Made by a program: the position numbers and the translations under genes. From the NCBI GenBank assembly GCA_023428785.1, contig JAEYWU010000066.1:1-14869 (forward strand): 14,869 nucleotides of DNA, written 5' to 3'. Positions 7,077 to 12,789 of this stretch are shown here, piece after piece. This stretch comes from Pseudomonadota bacterium. GTDB lineage: Bacteria; Pseudomonadota; Alphaproteobacteria; Caulobacterales; Caulobacteraceae. The stretch's first letter is position 1. The number at the start of each line of letters is the position of its first letter. The notes below the pieces were generated by a model. That model was not told where the DNA came from, made no database searches, and saw only the letters and a list, made by a program, of their open reading frames with translations.

Positions 7077-7092
7077 GCCCAATCAGACCTGA

Positions 7093-7177
7093 GCGGATGT
7101 GGCGGAACTGGTAGACGCACTGGATTTAGGTTCCAGCGCCGAGAGGCGTGGAGGTTCGAGTCCTCTCATCCGCACCA
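7093..7177 (+). tRNA. tRNA-Leu, anticodon UAG
   Basis: The cloverleaf can be traced by eye. The acceptor stem pairs GCGGATG with CATCCGC and is followed by A and an encoded CCA. The D arm contains GCG and CGC around AACTGGTAGA. The anticodon stem CTGGA/TCCAG encloses TTTAGGT, placing anticodon TAG at 7127-7129, which reads CUA and probably other CUN leucine codons. A long variable arm (about 7137-7149) confirms a class II tRNA, and the T arm carries GGTTCGAGTCC. It is 85 bases including CCA. No terminator is evident before the pyk regulatory region. Confidence 0.97.
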
Positions 7178-7240
7178 GCCGTCCGGTTCAGCCCTCCCTG
7201 CACCATCGGGCTCGCCAGCGTGGGCGCTATCTGGCAGGCA

Positions 7241-7260
7241 TGATGACACCGGTGTCATCA
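7241..7260. promoter_or_regulatory. Perfect 20-bp palindrome upstream of pyk, likely LacI/GalR-type operator
   Basis: TGATGACACCGGTGTCATCA is its own exact reverse complement. An even palindrome with a central CG is typical of LacI/GalR-family operators, and TGACA-N4-TGTCA-like sites are known for sugar regulators in Proteobacteria. It is centred about 62 bases before the start of transcription suggested by the TATAAA at 7301. The regulator is not in this window. Confidence 0.65.
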
Positions 7261-7280
7261 CGTGTTACCTCACGTCAGCC

Positions 7281-7306
7281 TTGATCCGAGGCCATGCGCC
7301 TATAAA
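7281..7306 (+). promoter_or_regulatory. Candidate pyk promoter with an unusually short spacer
   Basis: TATAAA (7301-7306) is a good -10 element 31 bases before the pyk start codon. The nearest -35-like hexamer, TTGATC (7281-7286), is only 14 bases away. A 17-base spacer would give the poor hexamer GCCTTG. This could be an activator-dependent promoter. Confidence 0.4.
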
Positions 7307-7337
7307 GCCAAGAGCGCAGACGGAGGAATCGTCGTTC

Positions 7338-8765
7338 ATGACCCGCGCCCGGCGCGCCCGCATTGTCGCCACCATCGGACCGGCCAGCCGTGAGCCGGGC
7401 CAGATCAAGGCTCTGGCCAAAGCGGGGGTGGATGTCTTTCGACTCAACTTCAGCCATGGCTCTCATGACGACCACGCCGCGGCGCTGAAGGCGATCCGCG
7501 GGGCCGAGATGGCTGTCCGGCGGCCGCTCGGCGTGCTCGCTGATCTGCAGGGCCCGAAGCTGCGGCTCGGCAAGTTTGCCGAAGGCTCCATCGACATCGC
7601 GCCGGGCCAGGCGATTCGGCTGGACCTGGATAGCGCCCCCGGCGACCAGCGCCGGGTGGGCATGCCGCACCCCGAGATTTTCAAGGCGCTGAAGCCCCAC
7701 GCTCTGCTGCTGCTGGATGACGGTCGGGTTCGATTGCGCGTCGAAAAGGCCGGGGCCGATTTTGCCGAGACGATCGTCGAGGCCGGCGAAAAGCTGTCTG
7801 ACCGCAAGGGCGTGGCGGTGCCGGGGGGCACGATTCCGATCTCGGCCCTGACCGACAAGGATCTGACCGACCTGGCCTTCATCATGCGCCAGGGGGTCGA
7901 CTGGGTCGCCCTGTCCTTCGTGCAGCGCGCTGCTGATATGGCGGAGCTGAAGAAGCTGGTCGCGGGCCGGGCTGCGTGTCTGGCCAAGATCGAGAAACCG
8001 GCTGCGCTGGACGATCTGGAGGCGATCCTGGACTACTCGGACGGCCTGATGGTCGCCCGAGGCGATCTGGGGGTCGAATGCCTGCCGGAAGAGGTGCCGG
8101 TAGCCCAGAAGTCGATCCTGCGGGCGGCGCGCAATCGTGGCGTGCCCGCGATCGTCGCGACCCAGATGCTGGAATCGATGACGGCGAGCCCGGCGCCGAC
8201 CCGCGCGGAGGCGTCGGACGTGGCCAATGCGGTCTATGAGGGCGCGGACGCCCTGATGCTGTCGGCCGAGACAGCCGCCGGCAAATATCCGCTCGAGGCC
8301 GTGCAGGTCATGGACCGCATCATGGAGCGGGTCGAGCGCGATCCGCGCTGGCCCGGCCTGATGGACGCCGAACACGCCGGAATGGACGATGTCGATGCCG
8401 ACGCCCTCGTGGCGGCGGCGCGCAAGGCCGCAGAGGCGGCGTCGACGGCTTGCGTGGTCGTTTTCACGACGACGGGGGGAACGGCGCGCCGGATGGCCCG
8501 CGAGCGGCCGCTCCAGCCGGTCATCGCCCTGACGCCCTCGCCGGACACGGCCCGGCGGCTGGCGCTGGTTTGGGGTCTGGAGCCGCGGCTCGGCCAGCAA
8601 CCCAAGACGCTCGAGGATGTCACTGACGATGCGGTGCGCCATGCGGTGGACGCAGGTCTCGCCGAGCCGGGCCAGCGGGTCCTGATCCTGGCCGGTACGC
8701 CCTTCGGTGCGCCGGGTGCGGCCAATCTGCTGCGTCTGGCGCACGCGCCGAGCCGGCGAGCATAG
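7338..8765 (+). CDS. pyk: Pyruvate kinase
   Basis: Pyruvate kinase transfers the phosphate of phosphoenolpyruvate to ADP, giving pyruvate and ATP at the end of glycolysis and the Entner-Doudoroff pathway. The 475-residue product has the usual bacterial length. Visible motifs are RLNFSHG at 35-41, ADLQGPKLR at 68-76, the catalytic lysine 217 in AKIEKP with metal ligands Glu219 and Asp243 (ARGDLG), ATQMLESM at 274-281 and PTRAEASDVANAV at 287-299. The C-terminal allosteric domain follows from about 345. The ATG is chosen for its strong GGAGGAA (7322-7328) and because the family begins RRARIVATIGPAS. The frame is open far upstream, but that part crosses tRNA-Leu and is not coding. A 20-bp palindrome and a TATAAA box lie in the upstream gap, suggesting sugar-linked control. 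A strong inverted repeat follows the stop codon by a few bases. Confidence 0.97.
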   Translation: MTRARRARIVATIGPASREPGQIKALAKAGVDVFRLNFSHGSHDDHAAALKAIRGAEMAVRRPLGVLADLQGPKLRLGKFAEGSIDIAPGQAIRLDLDSAPGDQRRVGMPHPEIFKALKPHALLLLDDGRVRLRVEKAGADFAETIVEAGEKLSDRKGVAVPGGTIPISALTDKDLTDLAFIMRQGVDWVALSFVQRAADMAELKKLVAGRAACLAKIEKPAALDDLEAILDYSDGLMVARGDLGVECLPEEVPVAQKSILRAARNRGVPAIVATQMLESMTASPAPTRAEASDVANAVYEGADALMLSAETAAGKYPLEAVQVMDRIMERVERDPRWPGLMDAEHAGMDDVDADALVAAARKAAEAASTACVVVFTTTGGTARRMARERPLQPVIALTPSPDTARRLALVWGLEPRLGQQPKTLEDVTDDAVRHAVDAGLAEPGQRVLILAGTPFGAPGAANLLRLAHAPSRRA

Positions 8766-8766
8766 C

Positions 8767-8795
8767 AAAAGACCCCGGATCCTGATCCGGGGTCT
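8767..8795. terminator. Bidirectional terminator between pyk and the RcnB-like gene
   Basis: A perfect 12-bp inverted repeat (8770-8781 with 8784-8795, AGACCCCGGATC and its complement) has a 2-base centre. On the minus strand it leads into a run of Ts (TCTTTTGC), the better terminator for the RcnB-like gene. On the plus strand it is followed only by TAGTTCTC, so it is weaker for pyk. The position between convergent genes fits. Confidence 0.85.
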
Positions 8796-8817
8796 AGTTC
8801 TCGAGCGATGCCGAAGT

Positions 8818-9828
8818 CTACCAGTTCCAGACGCGATAGGCGGCGTCGATGATGTAGCCGTCGTAAAGGTCGATCAGGACGATATTGTTGTCCACATAGA
8901 CCCAGGCGCAGCCATAGGGCGGGGCCGGCAGGCCGTACCAAGCCCAGTCGTGCACCACGTAGCGCCAGAACACGCTCGGCAGATAGTCGCCGACCCGGTA
9001 GTCGCGCCGGTAATACTGCGACGGGACCGAATAATAGCCGTAGCTCGGGGCGTAGTAGAAGTTCACCCGGAAGCCTGAGTAGCCCCGGAACCAGCTGGAC
9101 GAGCGCCACCAGTCGGTCCGATGCCGGCGATCGAAGCTGTAGCGCCAGGTGTCGCGGTTCCAGCTACCACGATAGTGGTCGCGGTCACGGTCGCGGTCCT
9201 GACGCCAGTCCGAGCGGCTACGGTCCCGATGGTCCCAGCCACCACGGCGCTCGCCGGTCCAGCCGCCACGATCACCGCCTCGGTCGCCACCGCCGGTCCA
9301 GCCGCCGGGGCGATCTCCACCGGGACGACCGCCACGATCTCCGTCGCGATCTCCGCCACCAGTCCAGCCGCCGGGGCGATCCCCGCCTGGACGACCGCCA
9401 CGGTCACCGTCCCGATCTCCACCAGGGCGGCCGCCACGATCTCCACCGCGATCACCCCCGCCGGTCCAGCCGCCGGGACGCTCCCCGCCGGGCCGTTCGC
9501 CGCCGGGACGTTCTCCCCCTGGGCGCTCTCCGCCGGGACGGCCGCCACGGTCTCCGTCACGATCGCCGCCGCCGCGACCGCCTCGGTCGCGGTCACGATC
9601 GCCGCCGGGACGATCCGGCGTGGTGGGCGGCGCGGGCTGTGTCGGCGGAGTCCGACCGCCGGGACCGGGGCGTCCGCCCCGATCGCCGTCGGACTGTCCG
9701 CGCCGGGCGTCCTCGGCCAGACGTTCGATAAGGCCGCCATCCTGGGCCTGGGCCGTTCCGGCGACGAGAGTGGGCGAGACCGCCGTCAGGGCGACGGTCG
9801 CGAGGAGAAGAGCTCGCTTCATGTTCAT
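8818..9828 (-). CDS. RcnB-like secreted protein with a Gly/Arg/Asp repeat region
   Basis: The 336-residue product has a signal peptide (cleavage probably after AQAQ near residue 29). A disordered region at about 77-195 follows, made of GGDR, GGRP, GGERP and PGGWT units, then an Arg/Asp/Trp-rich linker to about 245. The C-terminal aromatic domain (YYAPSYGYYSVPSQYYRRDYRVGDYLPSVFWRY, then VHDWAWYGLPAPPYGCAWVYVDNNIVLIDLYDGYI) has the pattern of the RcnB family, known in E. coli as a periplasmic nickel/cobalt homeostasis protein. Similar repeat-bearing proteins in Caulobacterales have no proven function, and metal binding here is unproven: the repeat region is nearly free of histidine and cysteine. 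The start is ATG 9828 or 9822; GGGA lies upstream of both. The frame open to 9903 is not used because the added residues precede the signal peptide. A hairpin-like CCGGA-AAA-TCCGG sits in the leader at 9841-9853. Confidence 0.85.
   Translation of the reverse strand: MNMKRALLLATVALTAVSPTLVAGTAQAQDGGLIERLAEDARRGQSDGDRGGRPGPGGRTPPTQPAPPTTPDRPGGDRDRDRGGRGGGDRDGDRGGRPGGERPGGERPGGERPGGERPGGWTGGGDRGGDRGGRPGGDRDGDRGGRPGGDRPGGWTGGGDRDGDRGGRPGGDRPGGWTGGGDRGGDRGGWTGERRGGWDHRDRSRSDWRQDRDRDRDHYRGSWNRDTWRYSFDRRHRTDWWRSSSWFRGYSGFRVNFYYAPSYGYYSVPSQYYRRDYRVGDYLPSVFWRYVVHDWAWYGLPAPPYGCAWVYVDNNIVLIDLYDGYIIDAAYRVWNW
9286..9417 (-). repeat. Two tandem 66-bp coding repeats
   Basis: Residues 138-159 and 160-181 of the RcnB-like protein are identical 22-residue units, DRDGDRGGRPGGDRPGGWTG followed by GG. 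The two DNA copies (9352-9417 and 9286-9351) differ at 10 of 66 positions, and all ten are third codon positions that keep the amino acid. Confidence 0.9.
9475..9534 (-). repeat. Four tandem 15-bp coding repeats (GGERP)
   Basis: Residues 99-118 of the RcnB-like protein are four consecutive GGERP units. The DNA copies are similar but not identical, differing at silent positions. Such short repeats commonly vary in number between strains. Confidence 0.85.
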
Positions 9829-9944
9829 TTTCCCGACTGACCGGAAAATCCGGCCTTTGCGGCACCATGGAATTCGGTCGATGAACCGTATCTGAACTGA
9901 CACTGACCGGACCTGACGGCCTCACTGACCCGCGCGGAGCCCCC

Positions 9945-10667
9945 ATGACCCACCCGATCCAGCTCTATTACTGGCCCACCCCGAACGGCTGGAAAATCAG
10001 TATCGCCCTAGAGGAGATGGGCCTGCCCTACGAGGTGAAGCTGGTGAACATCGGGCGGGGCGAGCAGTTCACCCCCGATTTCCAGGCGCTGAGCCCCAAT
10101 GGCCGGATGCCGGCCATTGTCGATCCTCAGGGTGACTACGGCCAGCCGCTGGGGATCTTCGAGTCCGGGGCGATCCTCCAGCATCTGGGGCGGCTGTCGG
10201 GCCAGTTCTATCCGGAGAACCCGCGTGAGCGGGCCGAGGTCGAGCAGTGGCTTTACTGGCAAGTGGGCGGACTGGGACCGATGGCGGGCCAAACCCATCA
10301 CTTCCGCCAGTACGCGCCGGCGATCGTGCGCGATCAGCGGCAACTGGCCTATGGAGTGAAGCGCTACACGGATGAGGTCCGGCGGCTCTACAGCGTCCTG
10401 GACAAGCGGCTGGCCGATCGGGACTATGTCGCGGGCGACTATTCGATCGCGGACATGGCGATCTGGCCGTGGATCGTGCCGTACCGGAATCAGGGCCAGG
10501 ATCTGGACCGTACGCCGCGGTTGAAGGCGTGGTTCGAGCGGATCGGCGAGCGCGAGGCGGTCAAGCGCGGCATGGCCGTGGGCAAGGACGTCCGTCGCGA
10601 TCTCGGCGCCTCGACGGCGCACGCGGAGCGGGCGCGCAAGGTGCTGTTCGGTCAACGCGACGCGTAA
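9945..10667 (+). CDS. YfcG-like glutathione S-transferase family protein (disulfide-bond oxidoreductase type)
   Basis: The 240-residue product matches the Nu-class glutathione transferase pattern of E. coli YfcG and YghU, enzymes that bind glutathione disulfide and reduce disulfides. The N-terminal thioredoxin-like domain has YYWPTPNGWKI, where Thr12 and Asn14 fall at the glutathione-contacting positions, then SPNGRMPAIVD and the FESGAI motif with its Glu-Ser pair. The C-terminal helical domain includes QWLYWQVGGLGPMAGQTHHF and the YSIADMAIWPW motif. The fold is complete, with a slightly longer C-terminus than YfcG. No cysteine is present near the active site, as in the Nu class. The ATG has GGAG (9936-9939) 5 bases upstream. 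It is divergent from the RcnB-like gene across 116 bases that contain several CTGAC repeats. The physiological substrate is not known. Confidence 0.93.
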   Translation: MTHPIQLYYWPTPNGWKISIALEEMGLPYEVKLVNIGRGEQFTPDFQALSPNGRMPAIVDPQGDYGQPLGIFESGAILQHLGRLSGQFYPENPRERAEVEQWLYWQVGGLGPMAGQTHHFRQYAPAIVRDQRQLAYGVKRYTDEVRRLYSVLDKRLADRDYVAGDYSIADMAIWPWIVPYRNQGQDLDRTPRLKAWFERIGEREAVKRGMAVGKDVRRDLGASTAHAERARKVLFGQRDA

Positions 10668-10838
10668 ACGGCTGATGAAGAGAGTCTATCCATTCCCTTA
10701 ACAAGCTGATTTGCCTTCACTTTCTCTTAGCGAAAAACATCGGAATCGGCGTTCTCGATTAACTCTGTCTTCAGTGGCGCGGCGTTTTGATCGCGTCATC
10801 AAAGAGGGGGCCAGAACGGCTCTCGAGAGGGACTGACG

Positions 10839-11126
10839 ATGCAAACGCAGATGGAAACGGCTGAAAGCCTGCCCCTGCCGACCCCCGAAATGTCGGGCGA
10901 CGACCTGTTCAAGCTGGGCCTGATGTATTCCACGGGTCAGGGCGGGGCGCCGATGGACCTGGTTTCGGCCCATATGATCTTCAACCTGGCCGCCATGAAG
11001 GGCTCGGACGAAGCGCGCCTCTATCGCCGCGAGCTGTCGCAGGAGATGGAACGCGAGGATGTCGCCGAGGCCCAGCGCGCTGCGCGCCGCTGGCTGGACG
11101 CCGGTTCCACGACCCTGGCGGCCTGA
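10839..11126 (+). CDS. Small Sel1-repeat-like protein
   Basis: The 95-residue product has a short polar N-terminus, then DLFKLGLMYSTGQGGAPMDLVSAHMIFNLAAMKGSDEA at about 22-59, which fits one Sel1-type helix-turn-helix repeat (LG-x-MY-x-x-G-x-G followed by A-x-x-x-F-x-LAA-x-x-G). A charged C-terminal helix (RRELSQEMEREDVAEAQRAARRWLDAG) follows. It has no signal peptide. Sel1 repeats mediate protein-protein contacts, and single-repeat proteins of this size recur in Alphaproteobacteria without an assigned role. The ATG is supported by GAGAGGG with suitable spacing. The 171 bases upstream contain no terminator for the glutathione transferase gene and no clear promoter, although they are A/T-rich around 10690-10770 with a GAGTC site at 10682-10686. 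Confidence 0.85.
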   Translation: MQTQMETAESLPLPTPEMSGDDLFKLGLMYSTGQGGAPMDLVSAHMIFNLAAMKGSDEARLYRRELSQEMEREDVAEAQRAARRWLDAGSTTLAA

Positions 11127-11447
11127 TCGCGTTGCGCCGCTCCGGCAAGGAGTGGCCCGGCGTAGAAGGCCTGTCGGTGTCGCTGTCGGCCGGACTTGAT
11201 AGCGACGCGACCGACACGAGCGACACGCCGTGTGTCGCTGTCGGTGTCGCTCCGAATTCACAGCGACACGACCGACATGAGCGACACGGTGAGGTCGCTG
11301 CACTCAGCGGGAAAACGATGTCAAAGACCGGGCCTCAAGCCTAGGTCGACCGTTTGCACCGGGGAAAACTCACTGTTCCAGATCGAAGACAGGGCGCATT
11401 TTCCGGCCCTTATGCGCTGACGATGGGAGCGCTGGCCGGACGCGGTT
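11127..11447. other. Convergent intergenic gap without a convincing gene
   Basis: This 321-base stretch separates the ends of the Sel1-like gene and the MpaB-like gene. Its left half holds the CGACAC/GTGTCG repeat cluster described separately. The right half (about 11300-11447) shows no protein-like frame and no classical terminator with a T-run, only a spaced 6-bp inverted repeat GCGCAT...ATGCGC near 11391-11416. Confidence 0.7.
11171..11290. repeat. Cluster of CGACAC/GTGTCG repeats forming stem-loops
   Basis: Seven copies of CGACAC or its complement GTGTCG lie in 111 bases, at 11177, 11212, 11221, 11232, 11244, 11264 and 11282. The 14-mer CTGTCGGTGTCGCT occurs at 11171-11184 and 11238-11251, each copy followed by an approximately complementary arm (from 11201 and 11263). 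Between them AGCGACAC/GTGTCGCT forms a perfect 8-bp hairpin at 11219-11239 with a 5-base loop. The arrangement resembles a pair of REP-like palindromic units. It lacks T-runs, so it is not a standard terminator. Confidence 0.8.
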
Positions 11448-12332
11448 TCAGCTGTCCATGAACCGACCGGGCGGAAGCACCCGCCGGTTGGGGGAGCCAT
11501 CGAAGGCCCATCGCAGGGTGCGCGCCATGGCCCAGGCTCCCTCACGGACCGCCGGACGAGAGAGCCGGGAGCGCCTGAGGCCGTGCATGGCCCGCGCCCA
11601 GTCCGGCAGGAGGTCGACCGCCGCCTGCATCAGGATCTTCGACGGAACGGCCGCCGTCGGCGGGCCAACCGTCTGGGTCAGTACCAGCCCGGCTACCTCG
11701 CGCGTGCGGTGATCCACCGACAGCTCAGGCCGGAAGGCTTCGATGAGCCCCTCACCCTCGGCGCGGGTTTCCGGGACCTGATCGGCGCCGATAGCGCGGC
11801 CGATGACGGCCATTTCCGCGAAATAGGTGTCCTGATCGGCGGCCGACATGGCCGGTTCCGCATAGGCGATCCATGCGTCCAGAAAGCTGATGGCCTCGGC
11901 GACGTGGACCCAGGACAGCAGATGTGGGTCGCTCGCCGCATAGGGCGTGCCGTCCGGCAGCACCCCGTGAATGTGGTCGTGGATGCCACGCACCTTTGCG
12001 ATCAGGGCCTGGGCTTGGTCGGCGTGATCGTAGGTCGTGCGGGCGATGAACTTCGCGGTGGACCGCAGGCGGGCCATCATGTCGTTCCTGAAGTCCGAGT
12101 GATCCCAGACGCCGGCCAGCACCGCCGGGTGCAGCATCTGGAGCATCAGGCTGTCCACGCCACCGATCAGCATGGTCACCACATCGCCGTGGACGCGCCA
12201 GATGACGGAGTCCGGAGCGAACAGGGCGTCGGCTCGGCGGGTGACGGGGCGCTCGCCTTTCGAGGCGTCGTTGAACAGGCGCGTGACCTGGGCGCGCATG
12301 GCCTGACGCGGAAAATCGAGCGGGGAACGCAT
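11448..12332 (-). CDS. MpaB/rubber-oxygenase-like protein (DUF2236)
   Basis: The 294-residue product has the layout of the oxygenase MpaB family (DUF2236), which includes latex-clearing-type haem oxygenases and many uncharacterised bacterial proteins. The visible signature residues are SVIWRVHGD at 42-50 (Arg46, His48), LQMLHPAVLAGVWDHS at 64-79 (His68), RSTAKFIARTTY around 90-101, HDHIHG at 118-123 and the SWVHVAE helix near 140-146 (His143). Which histidine would bind haem cannot be decided by eye. No signal peptide or membrane segment is evident. The preferred start is the ATG at 12332, which overlaps the upstream acetyltransferase stop by one base (TGATG), implying translational coupling; a TTG one codon upstream is less likely. 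It is the last gene of the trmFO operon. The substrate is unknown. Confidence 0.85.
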   Translation of the reverse strand: MRSPLDFPRQAMRAQVTRLFNDASKGERPVTRRADALFAPDSVIWRVHGDVVTMLIGGVDSLMLQMLHPAVLAGVWDHSDFRNDMMARLRSTAKFIARTTYDHADQAQALIAKVRGIHDHIHGVLPDGTPYAASDPHLLSWVHVAEAISFLDAWIAYAEPAMSAADQDTYFAEMAVIGRAIGADQVPETRAEGEGLIEAFRPELSVDHRTREVAGLVLTQTVGPPTAAVPSKILMQAAVDLLPDWARAMHGLRRSRLSRPAVREGAWAMARTLRWAFDGSPNRRVLPPGRFMDS

Positions 12333-12787
12333 CAAATCTCGCGCGAGAAAAACTGGTTGAAGGCGCTCGGTTCGTAGCCGGCAAAGGGCGGGCAGGGGAC
12401 GAAGCCCCGGCTGCGATAGAGGCCCAGCGCCTGTTCGAACGGCGCGCCCGTGCCCGTCTCGAGGCTGAGCCGGGTCATGCCGCGCGCCTTCGCCTCGGCC
12501 GTGATGTGGGCCAGGATGGCGGCGCCGACGCCCTGACCCAACGCATCGGGATGGGTGCGCATGGATTTGATCTCGCCATGGTCGGGCGAAAGGGTGCGCA
12601 GGGCGCCGACGCCGATAACCTCGTCGCTGCGCCAGGCGGCCCAGACGCTGACATCCGGCGCGCGGATGCCCGAGAGGTCGAGCACGAAGCAGGTCCCCGG
12701 CGGCGAGCTCTCGTGCATGCCCCGGAAATGGAGCTCCAGCAGCGCCTGAACCGACGGGTGATCGAGATCGGCGGGCCGGATGTCCAT
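12332..12787 (-). CDS. GNAT-family N-acetyltransferase
   Basis: The 151-residue product fits the single-domain GNAT fold that uses acetyl-CoA. The N-terminal strand and helices (MDIRPADLDHPSVQALLELHF) are followed by the strand region VSVWAAWRSDEVIGVGALRTL, the EIKSMRT strand, and motif A, DALGQGVGAAILAHI, at 81-95. Leu83 sits where many GNATs have Arg in the R-x-x-G-x-G loop. The end, LSLETGTGAPFEQALGLYRSRGFVPCPPFAGY, resembles the YsnE-like subgroup. The acetyl acceptor cannot be inferred. The ATG starts 2 bases after the trmFO stop, and the stop overlaps the next start codon, so the three genes are a tight operon. Confidence 0.92.
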   Translation of the reverse strand: MDIRPADLDHPSVQALLELHFRGMHESSPPGTCFVLDLSGIRAPDVSVWAAWRSDEVIGVGALRTLSPDHGEIKSMRTHPDALGQGVGAAILAHITAEAKARGMTRLSLETGTGAPFEQALGLYRSRGFVPCPPFAGYEPSAFNQFFSREI

Positions 12788-12789
12788 GG

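Noticed and set aside
6832..7092. Alternative small protein starting at ATG 6832
   Set aside because: AAGGA is only 3 bases from this ATG, the sequence is Pro/Trp/Cys-containing and less protein-like, and it ends close to the tRNA.
7050..7337. Long N-terminal extension of pyruvate kinase
   Set aside because: The frame runs through tRNA-Leu and the palindrome, while a strong ribosome-binding site precedes the ATG at 7338.
9063..9840. Long Ala/Val/Thr-rich frames on both strands over the RcnB-like repeat region
   Set aside because: They are frame shadows of the GC-rich repeats. The silent-site pattern between repeat copies supports only the 8818-9828 frame.
11171..11290. CRISPR array
   Set aside because: The repeats are too short, unevenly spaced and in both orientations; there are no regular spacers and no cas genes.
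11132..11420. Short plus-strand frames across the CGACAC cluster
   Set aside because: Their Ser/Asp/Thr-rich sequences just translate the repeat, with no ribosome-binding site or protein-like pattern.
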